From contig NZ_VOMB01000021.1 in NCBI RefSeq assembly GCF_019050325.1, positions 1 through 64,000 of the forward strand: a stretch of 64,000 bases of DNA, given 5' to 3'. This document shows positions 51,897 to 62,700 of this stretch, piece by piece. The translations under genes and the position numbers were made by a program. A model generated the notes under the pieces. The model was not told the DNA's origin. It saw only the letters and a program-made list of their open reading frames with translations, and made no database searches. Numbering within the stretch: position 1 is the stretch's first letter; every line of letters starts with the position of its first letter. The stretch comes from [Mycobacterium] fortunisiensis. Lineage in GTDB: Bacteria > Actinomycetota > Actinomycetes > Mycobacteriales > Mycobacteriaceae.

Positions 51897-51922
51897 AAAA
51901 ACCCTGCCTCGGCAGGGTTTTT
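51897..51922 (+). terminator. Intrinsic terminator after tRNA-Lys
   Basis: AAAAACCCTGCC, a two-base loop, GGCAGGGTTTTT: an eight-base stem followed by a T-run four bases after the tRNA. It is symmetric and may also serve the opposite strand. Confidence 0.9.
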
Positions 51923-51957
51923 GCGTTTCGGCGAGAGACCGCCCCGGCTTCGGTGCG

Positions 51958-52140
51958 CTATCTGGCCCGATATCCCTCCGCCAGCCGGTCGGCAATACTC
52001 GACTCGGCTTCCTCCAGCAGCATCTCCACCGCCCCGGCGAGATGCGCGGCCGCGTAACCGCGGTCCCGGTATTGCTCGCTCTTGAAGCGATCGAGTTCCC
52101 GGCGTAGATCGCCGAGGGTTTCATCGCTCACATGCGCCAT
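51958..52140 (-). CDS. Small conserved-looking acidic helical protein
   Basis: 60 residues from an ATG at 52140 with GGAGG eight bases upstream, much better than the longer open frame. The sequence (DETLGDLRRELDRFKSEQ, then GAVEMLLEEAESSIADRL) is predicted wholly helical, probably amphipathic, soluble and acidic, ending in RAR. I recognise no family. Confidence 0.6.
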   Translation of the reverse strand: MAHVSDETLGDLRRELDRFKSEQYRDRGYAAAHLAGAVEMLLEEAESSIADRLAEGYRAR

Positions 52141-52929
52141 ATGGCTACCTCCAGTCGGTGTGACCAAAGCCCACATCGCCATCCGGAGGTTCGACCTGGG
52201 CCATCGGGTGTTGTCAGCGAATCCCGGCGATACAACCGTCGGGGTCAACTGCACCGGAGAACGCGCATGCAGCCATCCTGGCAAACGGCAAAAAAGTTAG
52301 CTGCAACGCGATACCCCCTTGTCACACGATTGTCACGTGTTGCGGCCAGGACCAAGATCCAGGCTCGCCTCCCCAATCCTGACGTGAGGTCGACCTTAGC
52401 TGTACACCTATGCAGTAGCAACCGATTCGTCCAGAAAGAGCCGTTCTGCCCATGCAATGCAGTGGTTTTCGCAGCGGGGGCCACCGTGCCGTCGAGTTGC
52501 GCAGCACCCGTGCGTGTACCAGAGAAACCGGAGTTTGCCAATCGTTACTCCCATGGCACACCCGCCCGGGCCACCGGCGGCGTCGCCCGCAGCCCGATGA
52601 CCTCAGCAAACTGGCTGCGAACGCGGCGCCACCGGGCCCGGGCCGCCCCGGCCGACACCCAGGCGACGGAATACCTTTGCGGAGAGTTGGCGCGACAAGC
52701 CTGCAACAACGACTTCAACCGACAGCGGAGAATGTGCTGACGATCGGCGCGTACGATCGTCAAGCCCGATCAGACGTCGCATGTTGACGTGATCGTAAGT
52801 TACTGCATAGAATGCAGAGTCGGCTGCTTTTGCAGTTCAGACGCCTAAACCATGCTAATCTGAACGTTAGCTGACTCGATGCGACTCAGCACAGCGTGGC
52901 GACAACGCCAAGATAAGAGGCATTAGCTG
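52141..52929. other. Long intergenic region without a convincing gene
   Basis: Open frames here (for example 52132-52740 plus) lack family features and start signals. The stretch contains a direct repeat TTGTCAC at 52319-52325 and 52330-52336, 11 bases apart, resembling paired MtrA half-sites (GTCACA-type), and a promoter-like pair at 52784-52813. In M. tuberculosis a PE gene (PE26) lies near this place; it is not present here. Confidence 0.5.
52784..52813 (+). promoter_or_regulatory. Housekeeping-type promoter with overlapping inverted repeat
   Basis: TTGACG, 18 bases, TAGAAT. The -10 is embedded in CTGCATAGAATGCAG (52803-52817), a 6-3-6 inverted repeat that could be an operator. The only open frame within reach on this strand is the 52-residue one at 52930. 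Confidence 0.4.
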
Positions 52930-53088
52930 ATGACTACCGCAGGGGGCGTCGACCCCACGGCTGCATCCACCTCAGCGTTCGTTGCTGCAGATCAACCCGT
53001 CATGGTGCACAGCTGCAGCCGCCTCGGGCGCGTCGCCAACCCACCGAGTTTCTCGTTGGCGGACTGGCTCCTGCTCCGTCGCCGATAA
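52930..53088 (+). other. Possible small ORF of 52 residues
   Basis: It begins ATG ACT ACC GCA with AGAGG about ten bases upstream and reads MTTAGGVDPTAASTSAFVAA, ending in ADWLLLRRR and TAA, 12 bases before the convergent DUF3618 stop. The opening looks like a normal mycobacterial protein start but the rest lacks recognisable features, so it could be a genuine small protein or the remnant of a truncated gene. Confidence 0.25.
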
Positions 53089-53100
53089 CCCGCCGACGAC

Positions 53101-53328
53101 TCAGCGGTTCTTGATTCGTCTGACGACGACGAACACCACCAGCGCACCCGCACCGGCCAGCGATGCCGCCACCGCCGGCTTCTTGACGAACCCGATGACC
53201 GCGGACTTGACGTCATCGGCCAACCGCTGCGGATTGGCCCGCTCGGCCAGGGAGTCGACAGTCAGTGCCAGTTGATCGCGCGCCTGATCGATGTCGCGCT
53301 TGATGCTGTCCGGGTCCCGGTTCGCCAC
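53101..53328 (-). CDS. DUF3618 small membrane protein (Rv2520c-like)
   Basis: 75 residues from a GTG at 53328 with GGAGGAG upstream, the same size as Rv2520c. An N-terminal DUF3618 helix (DPDSIKRDIDQARDQLALTV, DSLAERANPQRL) precedes one C-terminal membrane helix (ASLAGAGALVVFVVV) and a basic RRIKNR end. Function unknown. Divergent from bcp. Confidence 0.85.
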   Translation of the reverse strand: MANRDPDSIKRDIDQARDQLALTVDSLAERANPQRLADDVKSAVIGFVKKPAVAASLAGAGALVVFVVVRRIKNR

Positions 53329-53433
53329 TGTTTGCTCCTCCAAGCCGCTCCACGTCGTGCTGCCCTGCCGCACTACCCTAGATCAGCCGGCCCCGTGACG
53401 ACGGAACCGGTCGACGAGAAGGGATACCCACGC

Positions 53434-53907
53434 ATGCCGCCAACCCCGCGCCTGGAGGTGGGAGACACCGCCCCGGCTTTCAGCCTGCCCGACGCCGACG
53501 GCAACACCGTCAAGCTGTCCGACTACAAGGGCCGCAAGGTCATCGTGTACTTCTACCCGGCTGCATCCACCCCGGGCTGCACCAAGCAGGCATGCGATTT
53601 CCGCGACAGTCTCGCCGAACTCAACGAGGCCGGACTCGACGTCGTGGGCATCTCCCCCGACAAGCCCGAGAAGCTGGCCAAGTTCCGTGACAAGGAAGGC
53701 CTCACCTTCCCGTTGCTGTCCGACCCCGCCCGAGAGGTGCTCACGGCCTGGGGTGCGTTCGGCGAAAAGACCATGTACGGCAAGACAGTTCAGGGCGTGA
53801 TCCGCTCGACCTTCCTCGTCGACGAAACGGGCAAGATCGCCGTCGCACAGTACAACGTGCGGGCCACCGGCCACGTCGCCAAATTGCGCCGCGACCTTTC
53901 GGTCTGA
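53434..53907 (+). CDS. bcp: Thiol peroxidase / bacterioferritin comigratory protein
   Basis: 157 residues, as in Rv2521. AhpC/TSA fold with DTAPAFSLPDADGNTVKLSD, the peroxidatic cysteine in STPGCTKQAC and a second cysteine four residues on (1-Cys or atypical 2-Cys PrxQ). It reduces peroxides using thioredoxin. ATG at 53434 after AGAAGGG. Confidence 0.93.
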   Translation: MPPTPRLEVGDTAPAFSLPDADGNTVKLSDYKGRKVIVYFYPAASTPGCTKQACDFRDSLAELNEAGLDVVGISPDKPEKLAKFRDKEGLTFPLLSDPAREVLTAWGAFGEKTMYGKTVQGVIRSTFLVDETGKIAVAQYNVRATGHVAKLRRDLSV

Positions 53908-53917
53908 ACACGTCCCG

Positions 53918-54907
53918 TCAAGCCTGGAAGCTCACAAGGAAAACCAGGTAGCCGAGGTAGGCCGCGACCATCGCGGCCCCCTCGGCCCGGTGCACCCGCC
54001 GGCCCGAGATGAAGATCGGGATGCAGACCAGGCTGGCGGCAACCATGATCGGAATGTCGATCCACACCAGGTTGTGCGTCAGCCCCAGCCCGTGGGCGGG
54101 CACCAAGCACGTGATACCCAGGATCAGCAGGATGTTGTAGACGCTGCTGCCGAGCAGGTTTCCCACCGCGATGTCGCGCTCGCCGCGCACCGTGGAAATG
54201 AGCGTCGTCACCAATTCCGGTGCCGAGGTGCCGATCGCCACGATGGTGAGGCCGATCAGAGCGTCCGACACTCCCCACTCTCGCGCGATCCCGACCGCGC
54301 CGTCGACCAGCCACTCCGCGCCGACTATCACCACCGCGATCCCGGCGAGGGTCGCGGCGAGGTGCTGAAGTGTGCTGGTGCCAACCTGTTTCGTCGCCTC
54401 CCCAGCCTGCTGTGTGGGCGGGAAGGCGTGGGCGTAAGCGTCGAGGGTGACCGGGCTCTCGCGTCGGGACATGCGGATCAGCATCACGCTGTAGCCGATG
54501 GCGCAGCAGACCAGAATGAGCCCGTCCAGCCGCGACAGCTCGCCATTGACGGCGAGTATCCACAGCAGCACCGCCGCCCCGGCCATCACCGGCAGGTCCA
54601 GGCGCAGGGTGCGTTGCTCGATTGCCAGCGGGCGCATCAGCGCGCTGAGACCGAGGATGAACATGATGTTGACGACGTTGGTTCCGGCGATGTTGCCCAC
54701 CGCCAGTTGGCCGCTGCCTTCCAGCGCGGCGGTCACACCGACGGCGAGCTCGGGCAGGCTGGTGCCGATCGACACCACCGTCAGGCCGATCAGCATCGGA
54801 CTGAGGCCCAGCCGTGGCGCCAGCGCCGCACCGCCGCGAACCATCACCTCGGCACCGATCGCCAAGGCGACCAGCCCGACGATGAACCAGCCGACGCTGC
54901 CCGTCAT
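53918..54907 (-). CDS. CaCA-family calcium/sodium:cation antiporter (YrbG-like)
   Basis: 329 residues with two alpha repeats, LTVVSIGTSLPELAVGVTAA and LTIVAIGTSAPELVTTLIST, and matching GNIAGTNVVNIMFILGL and GNLLGSSVYNILLILGI segments, the ion-binding signatures of the family. About ten membrane helices and a short cytoplasmic loop in the middle. Probable Ca2+ (or K+) export in exchange for Na+ or H+. Confidence 0.9.
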   Translation of the reverse strand: MTGSVGWFIVGLVALAIGAEVMVRGGAALAPRLGLSPMLIGLTVVSIGTSLPELAVGVTAALEGSGQLAVGNIAGTNVVNIMFILGLSALMRPLAIEQRTLRLDLPVMAGAAVLLWILAVNGELSRLDGLILVCCAIGYSVMLIRMSRRESPVTLDAYAHAFPPTQQAGEATKQVGTSTLQHLAATLAGIAVVIVGAEWLVDGAVGIAREWGVSDALIGLTIVAIGTSAPELVTTLISTVRGERDIAVGNLLGSSVYNILLILGITCLVPAHGLGLTHNLVWIDIPIMVAASLVCIPIFISGRRVHRAEGAAMVAAYLGYLVFLVSFQA

Positions 54908-54913
54908 CGATGG

Positions 54914-56242
54914 CTAGCGGGCGAGCTTTTCGAGCAGCAGCGCCTCAGCTGTCGCCGCTTTCTGCAAGACCCCCAGATGCAGGCTTTCGTTGATGCTGTG
55001 GGCTTGGGTGCCGGGGTCCTCGACGCCGGTCACCAGGATCGTCGCGGCCGGGAACGCCTCGGCGAATTCGGCGATGAACGGGATCGATCCGCCCATACCC
55101 ATGTCCACCGGGTCGGTGCCCCAGGCAGTCCGGAACGCCGAACGTGCGGCGTCGTACACCGGGCCGGAGGCATCGATGGCGTAGGGCTGACCGACGTCGC
55201 CCGGTGTGACGGTGACCTGGGCACCCCAGGGCACCTGATCTTCGAGGTGCCGGGTCAAGGCCTCCAGATGCGCGTGAGCGTCGCCGCCGGGGGCCACCCG
55301 CATGCTGATCTTGGCGCTGGCGCGTGGGATCAGGGTGTTCGACGACTTGTCGATGGGTGTGGTGTCGATGCCGATGACGGTGATCGCCGGCTTGGCCCAC
55401 ATGCGTTGCACCACTGAGCCGGAACCGATTTCGGACACCCCGTCGAGCAGACCCGACTCTTGGCGCACCCAGTCTGGGCCGCGGTCGACGTCGGCCGCCG
55501 TCGCCTCGTGCAGACCGGCGACCGCGACATTGCCGTCGTCGTCGTGCAGGCCGGCCAGCAGCCGCACCAGCACGCTCAGCGCGTCCGGCACCACCCCACC
55601 CCACAGGCCCGAGTGCAGCCCGTGGTCCAGGGTCGCCACCTCGACCACGCAGTCGGCCAGCCCGCGCAGTGTGACCGTGAGCGACGGGATCTCGGTGCTC
55701 CAGTTGTCCGAGTCGGCGATGACGATGACGTCGGCCGCCAGGGCCTCCTTGTGCGCGGCCAACAGTGCGCCCAGAGAGGGCGACCCGGATTCCTCCTCGC
55801 CTTCGACGAACACCGTCACACCCACCGGCGGTTTGCCGTCAAAGGCCCGGACGGCCGCGAGATGGGTTGCGATACCGGCCTTGTCGTCGGCGGTGCCGCG
55901 GCCGTAGAGCCGGCCGTCGCGTTCGGTGGGTTCGAACGGTGCGGAATCCCATTGGGCCGGATTGCCTTCGGGCTGCACGTCGTGGTGGGCGTACAGCAGC
56001 ACGGTGGGTGCGCCGGCGGGCGCCGGGTAATGCGCGATGACGGCTGGGGCGCCGCCTTCGCTGACGATGCGGACCTCGGGAAAGCCCGCGTCCGACAAGA
56101 GCTTTGCGACGGCCTCGGCGCTGCGCTGCACTTCGTCGCGGCGGGCCGGGTCGGCCCATACCGATTGGATGCGGACCAGGTCCTCCAGGTCGGCTCGTAC
56201 CGACGGCAACACCTGCTGTACCCGCTGCACGACATCAGTCAT
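54914..56242 (-). CDS. M20-family metallodipeptidase (Rv2522c-like)
   Basis: 442 residues. Metal-binding motifs: LYAHHDVQPEGN, GRGTADDKAGIATHLAA, VEGEEESGSPSL (catalytic Glu-Glu), IADSDNW and the final His in SINESLHLG. The lid domain lies near 195-330. Cytosolic, two-zinc dipeptidase. Seven bases from the cation exchanger gene; same order as Rv2522c. Confidence 0.9.
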   Translation of the reverse strand: MTDVVQRVQQVLPSVRADLEDLVRIQSVWADPARRDEVQRSAEAVAKLLSDAGFPEVRIVSEGGAPAVIAHYPAPAGAPTVLLYAHHDVQPEGNPAQWDSAPFEPTERDGRLYGRGTADDKAGIATHLAAVRAFDGKPPVGVTVFVEGEEESGSPSLGALLAAHKEALAADVIVIADSDNWSTEIPSLTVTLRGLADCVVEVATLDHGLHSGLWGGVVPDALSVLVRLLAGLHDDDGNVAVAGLHEATAADVDRGPDWVRQESGLLDGVSEIGSGSVVQRMWAKPAITVIGIDTTPIDKSSNTLIPRASAKISMRVAPGGDAHAHLEALTRHLEDQVPWGAQVTVTPGDVGQPYAIDASGPVYDAARSAFRTAWGTDPVDMGMGGSIPFIAEFAEAFPAATILVTGVEDPGTQAHSINESLHLGVLQKAATAEALLLEKLAR

Positions 56243-56273
56243 GGTGTCGACACTAGCCGCACTGTCGAGAGAG

Positions 56274-56666
56274 CTAGAGCTCCTCGATGATCGCCACCGC
56301 GGCGGCGGTGTCGGCCTCGTGGGTGAGCGAGACGTGGATGGTCACGCTCTCCAGGTGCTTGGCGATCTCGCCGGACAGCCGCACCTTGGGCCGCCCCCAC
56401 ATGTCGGTGACCACCTCGATGTCGCGGTGGATCCCCTCCGGCAGGGCCGGCCGCTTGGAGAACCGTGAGCCCGACCAGGCCTTGATCACGGCCTCTTTGG
56501 CCGCCCACCGAGCCGCCAGGTGCCGGGCCGCCGACGAACTCTTATCGGCGGCGTCCCGGCGCTCACCTGGCGTGAACGTCTCGGCGAACACCGTTCCCGG
56601 TCGGTCCACCTGCTCGGCGAAATCAGGTATGGAAACCAGATCGATGCCTACGCCCACAATCGCCAT
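56274..56666 (-). CDS. acpS: Holo-acyl carrier protein synthase
   Basis: 130 residues, as in Rv2523c. AcpS motifs VGVGIDLVSIPDFAEQV (Mg-binding Asp) and ARWAAKEAVIKAW, with SLTHEADTAAAVAII at the end. It moves 4'-phosphopantetheine from CoA to the ACP domain of FAS I, whose gene is immediately upstream, and to AcpM. Confidence 0.95.
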   Translation of the reverse strand: MAIVGVGIDLVSIPDFAEQVDRPGTVFAETFTPGERRDAADKSSSAARHLAARWAAKEAVIKAWSGSRFSKRPALPEGIHRDIEVVTDMWGRPKVRLSGEIAKHLESVTIHVSLTHEADTAAAVAIIEEL

Positions 56667-56701
56667 GGAGCCGAACCTAGCTCACCGCTGTCCGCACCCA
56701 C

Positions 56702-59700
56702 TCACCGCACATACAGATCGTCGTCGCCGAGGCGGGCGTCCGCGTTCAGCAACATCGCGGCTTCCTGGCGCTTCTCCGGCACGTCGTGGTCGAACCGGCG
56801 ATCGGCGGGCTTCTCGTACATCGGCCGCCCGCCGGCGATGGCCGAGGCCAACCGGCGCTGACCGGCCAGCGTGCGCTGCTCGGCCCGCTTGCGGTATTCG
56901 TCGCGCTCGGCCGGTCCCAGCGCAGCGATGAACGCCTCCGGGTGCACGAGGGCCACCAGACCCGACACGTGGCCGAACCCGAGGCTCGTCACCAGACCCG
57001 CCTTGAGCGGGAACTTCCCACGCAGGTCGAGGGCTTCACGCACCCAGACGAAGTGGCCGGAGGTGGCCAGCTCGTCGTCGACGCAGTCCAGGCTGCGGTT
57101 CGGCGGGATGATGCCGTCACGCAGGATCTGGCACAGCCCCATCATCTGGAACACCGCCGCGCCGCCCTTGGCGTGCCCGGTCAGAGTCTTCTGGCTGACG
57201 ATGAACAGCGGATTGCCCGGTGAACGGCCCATCGAGTCGGCCAGCCGCTCGTGCAGCTCGGTCTCGTTGGGATCGTTGGCCAGCGTCGAGGTGTCGTGCT
57301 TGGAGATCACCGCGATGTCGTCGGCACCCACACCCAGCTTGGCCAGCGAGCGGGCCAGCTGCGAATCCTTGCCGCCACGACCGGCGCCCAGAGCACCCAG
57401 GCCCGGAGCCGGGATCGAGGTGTGCACACCGTCGGCGAAGCTCTGCGCGTAGCCGACGACGGCCAGCACCGGCAGGCCCATCTTGGCGGCCAGATCACCG
57501 CGGGCCAGCAGGATGGTGCCACCGCCCTGGGCTTCCAGGAAGCCGAGACGACGACGGTCGTTGGCGCGGGAGAACTTCGAGTCGCTGATGCCCTTGGCGC
57601 GCATCATCTCGGTGTCGGCGGTGGCCGCCATGTCACCGAAGCCGATGATGGCTTCCAGGGTCAGGTCGTCGAAGCCGCCGGCGATCACCAGATCGGCCTT
57701 GCCGAGACGGATCTTGTCCACACCCTCCTCGACCGAGACGGCCGCGGTGGCGCAGGCGCCGACCGGGTGGACCATGGCGCCGTAGCCGCCGACGTAGCTC
57801 TGCATGACGTGTGCCGCAACGACGTTCGGCAGCACCTCCTGCAGGATGTCGTTCGGCTTGGCCCGCCCCAGCAGGTTGCCGTGGTACATGGTCTGCATCG
57901 AGGTCATGCCGCCCATGCCGGTGCCCTGCGTGGAGGCCACCAGGCTCGGGTGCACCCAGCGCATCAGCTCGGTCGGGGTGAAGCCCGAGGACAGGAACGC
58001 ATCCACGGTCGCCACGATGTTCCACAGCGCGACCCGGTCGATCGAGTTGGCCATGTCCGGGGTGATGCCCCACACCGTCGGGTCGAACCCGGTGGGGATC
58101 TGGGCACCTACCGTGCGCGACAGCTTGGTCTTGCGCGGAACCCGAATCTCGGTGCCCGCCTTGCGGATCACCTGCCAGTCAGCCGAATCCGGCACCGGCC
58201 GGGCCACGGTGTGCTCGGGATCGAAGGACACGAACGCCCGGGCATCGGCCTCGCTGGAGACCACGAACGAGAAGTCCTTGTCGAGGAACACACTGACCAG
58301 CAGCGGCGAGGCGTGATCGGGATCGATCGCACCGTCGTCCACGAACTCGCGGATACCGCAGCGCTCCACCACAGCGTCGTGATAGCGCTCCACGATCTCC
58401 GATTCGGGCACCAGCTCACCGGTTTCGGTGTCGTACCAGCCGGCCTTGGGATCGTCCTCCCACTTGACCAGGCCGGTCGTCCAGGCCAGTTCCAGCACGC
58501 CGGCCGCCGACAGCTCGCCGGAGACCTCCATCTCGAAGCGGGTGCGTGACGAGCCGTACGGCCCCAGCTCCGCGCCACCGACGATCACCACCAGGTCGGC
58601 CGGGTCGACATCGAGGTCGGCCCACTCCGGTGTGGGTGCGGGGTTGTGGCCCCGCGGCGGGGACGGCAGCGCCGGGATGGTTCCCTCGGCCTCGTCATCC
58701 TCGGATTCCGCTGAGGCGGAGGCCATGTCCTCGCGGGCCTTGGCAGCCAGCTCGGCCATGTCGATCTTGATGTCACCCAGGCCGCCGGTCAGGTCAGCCT
58801 TGATCGGCGCATCGGCCGCGGCCACCTTGGCCTCCACCGTGCACAGGTTCAGCAGCATGGCTGCCATCTCGGCGGTGCTGTAGGTGGTGACACCGGCCTC
58901 CTCCACCGCGCTGACGATGGCGTCGTTGTGGCCCATCAGCCCGGTGCCCTTGGTCCAGCCGATCAGCGCGTGCGCCAACGAAACCCGCTCGGCCCACGAG
59001 CTCTCCGCACTCCAGCGGTTCACCAAAGCGTCGAGCGCGGACTTGGCTTCGCCGTAGGCACCGTCGCCACCGAACATGCCGCGGTTCGGCGATCCCGGCA
59101 GCACCACGTGCAGTCGCGAGGCGATGTCCCGCTCGGCACCGATCGTCGACAGCCCGCCGATGAGCCGCTGCACGGCCCACAGCAGAACCTTCATCTCCAT
59201 CTCGGAACGCGAACCCGCCTCCGACAGATCCCCGGCCACGCGCGGCGCGGCGAACGGGAACAGCAGCGTCGGGGTCTGCGCGTCCTTGAGGTGGATCGAT
59301 TGCGGCCCAAGGCTTTCGATCTGCTCGCTACCGACCCACTCGACCAGCTTGTCGATGTCGGCGTAGGACGCCATGTTGGCCGGGACCACCCACAGGGTGG
59401 CGCCGAAGCGGGCGTTGTCGCGGTAGAGCTCCTTGTAGAACGCCAGCCGGTCGTCGTCCAGACGCGAGGTGGTGGCGATCACGGTGGCACCGCCGTCGAG
59501 CAACTGCCCGACCACCGCGGAGGCGATCGACCCCTTCGACGCACCGGTCACCACGGCGACCTCGCCGGAATACCGGCCGGTTCCGGGGTTCTCGGCGCCG
59601 GCCGCGATCCGACCGAACAGCGAGGCGTGGACGTTGCGGCCGGCCGCCAGGGCCTTGCCCTGCCACCAATTGGCCTGGGTGGCAACCACATGTCCGGCAC

Positions 59701-62700
59701 CTTCGAAGCGCTCCGACAGGCGCGGCCAGTCCGCGTCGATCTCGCCCTCGTCGGCCAGCCACAGCTTGACCAGGTCCTCGCGGGCGCTGGCCCAGCGGTC
59801 GTCGAACACGACGGCCTTCTTGGCCTCGAACGCCGGGGCCACCAATCGCGGCCAGTCCGAACCGAGTTCGGTGGTGACCAGATCGATCAGCTCGGCATCG
59901 GTGACGGCCTCGGTGACACCCACGGGCGCGTCCAGTCCCAGCTGACCCAGGATCGTGCGCGCGGCCGAGGCCAACACGCCGTCGGGACCGGTGACCTTCT
60001 CGGCGAACTCGTTGAGCGCGGCCGAATCCACCACGCCGCCGCCACCGGCACCGCCGGCCGAGGGCAGGCTCACCGGAACGCCCTGCCGGGCGCCCACCGC
60101 GGCCACCGCGGCATCGATCACCTTGTCGACATCGGCGGCACTGGCCAGCGCCCCCGGGTGCAGGCCACCCAGATCGCCGCCGCGAACACTGCTGCCCTCA
60201 CGGGTGCCCAGCGCCACCTCGACGGTGACGTGCTTGGCCCAGCCCGGACCCAGCTCCCAGGTCTTGGTGACCCGCTCGGCGATGTAGCCCGGGCGCTTGC
60301 CCGACGGCCCGAACACCGTGCGCAGCTGATCGTTGATGGCATCCGAGAGCACCGGACCGAACGGCTTGTAGGTCCGGGCCAGCTTGCTGACCTGCCCCTT
60401 GAGCGCGCCCAGATCAGCCTCGGCCGCACCGTCGATGGCGCCCAGGTTCAGCTCGGAGCCCAGGTCGACCAACAGCTGGTTGCGTCGTGAGGACGCCCCG
60501 TCGGTGATGGACTCGATGGAGTCCAGTGCCTCGATCTGGTCGATGCGCATCTTGGCGCTCAACGCGATGAGACCGACTGTGGCGTCGGCGGCGTCGAACG
60601 TCAGGTCGTCGGGCCGCGGAGCGCCAGCGGGCGCGACATTGGGCGTGAGTCCACCGGACGGAACGGCCGGTGCGGCGGCCGGGGCCGGCGCTGCCTCGGC
60701 AGCCGGAGCGGCCTCGGATTCCGCGGAAGCCGGTGCCGGACTTTCCTCGGCCTCCGGCTCCGGTTCCGGATCGGTGTCACTGGCGAACAGCACCGCGGCA
60801 TCCCGCTCGGCGTTGAGCACCTCGACCGTGCTGTGCGCGTACTCCGGCAGCTTGAGCGTGTTGGTGGCCAGGCCGGCGACGGTCGGCGCGTTCTTCACAC
60901 CGATCTCGACGAACCGCTCCACCCCGAGACCGCCTGCGGCCTCTTCGATGAACAGCAGGTCCTGGGTCTCGATCCAGCGCACCGGGCTGGCGAACTGCCA
61001 GGCCAGCAGCTCGATGACGATCTTGCGGCACAACTCGATCGGCCGCTCGTTACGCCAGGTGTCGTAGTCGGCGAGGATCTCGTCGAGCGGCTCGGCCGGC
61101 ACCAGATCGCGGATCTCCTGGATGAAGTCGCGGTCCAGCGTGAACGGCCGGGGCACCAGGTTGGGGATGTAGCGGCCGACGACCAGCTCCGGGTCGCGGT
61201 CGCGCGGCAGCACGCGTTCCAGGCTGCGCCGGAAGTCGTCCACGCCCACCCGCAGCACGCTGGAGTGGAAGGGCACGTCGATACCGGGCACCAGGATGAA
61301 TGATCGCTTGCCGCCGGAGATCTCGCGACGCCGCTCGACCTCTTCCTCCAGCGCCTCCAGCCCGCGGACGGTGCCGGCGATCGCGTACTGCGAACCACGC
61401 AGGTTGAAGTTCACGATCTGTAGAAACTCACCAGTATTCGCCGCGATTTGCGCGACGAAGTCCTTGACGTCCTCGTCGGCGAGGTCGATCTGCGACGGCC
61501 GGATCGCGGCCAACCGGTAGTTGGACCGGCCCCGCTCGTCGCGCGGCACGATGTCGTGCATCTTGGAGCCGCGGTGGAACACCGCCTCCAGCAGACCTTC
61601 GAGTTCGATGACGCCGGAAACGCAGGCCAGCGCGGTGTATTCGCCGACGGAGTGCCCGCAGGCGATCGCGCCTTCGACGAACGCGCCCTGCTCGCGCATC
61701 TCGGCCACCTGGGCGGCAGCCACCGTCGCCATGGCGACCTGGGTGAACTGGGTCAGGTACAGCACGCCCTCGGGGTGCTCATAGTGCACACCGGAGGCGA
61801 TCAGCGAGGTCGGGTTGTCACGGACCACGTGCAGCACCGAGAAGCCCAGGGTCTCGCGGGTGAACGTGTCGGCGTTGTCCCAGACCTTGCGCGCGGCCTT
61901 GGACCGGGCCCGGACCTCCATGCCCATGCCCTTGGACTGAATGCCCTGACCGGGGAACGCGTAGACCGTCTTGGGAGCGGCGAGTCGCGCGGTGGCGGCC
62001 ATCACCAGCTCGGAGCCGATGCGGGCCTGCACCTCGAGAACCTCGGCGCCGACGTCGATTCCGATCCGGTCGACGCGGAAGTCGACCTCGTCGCCCGGGG
62101 AGACCATGCCCAGGAAGCGGGCGGTCCAGCCGACCAGCTTGGCCGGCGGAACCGGCTTGCCGTCGGTGGCGGTGACGACGTGCTGGGCAGCGGCCGACAG
62201 CCACATGCCGTGCACGATGGGCGATTCCAAGCCGGCCAGCAGCGCGGCGGCCCGGTCGGTGTGGATGGGGTTGTGGTCGCCGGACACCACGGCGAACGGC
62301 CGCATGTCGACCGGCGCGCCGATCGCGACGTCACGCCGGCGACGGCGCGGGGTGTCGGTGGCGTTGTCGGAGATCGCGCCGCCGGCCCGGACCGGGTCGG
62401 TCAGCTCGGCTGCACCGGTACGGCCACGGATGGCGAACCGCTCCTCCAGCTTGGCCAGCTCGGTGCCATCGCTGCTGCTCACCGACACCGAAACCGGCAC
62501 AACGCGGCCGACTTCGGTGTCATGGGCAGCCGAAGCCGTTGCGGTGACGGTCAATTCCGTCGGCTCCGTCGGCAACGCGGCCAACAGGTGAGCTGCGTGG
62601 TCCAGGTGCACGAGGCTCAGCAGACCCTCGACCACCGGGAATCCGGTGTCGGTGGCAGCGGAGCCGATCGCGGCGAACACCGCGGGCCAGCACCGGCCCA

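Noticed and set aside
52132..52740. A 202-codon open frame in the long intergenic region
   Set aside because: No family features, no SD, repeated Arg/Ala/Pro-rich low-information sequence, and it runs over the start of the small minus-strand gene.
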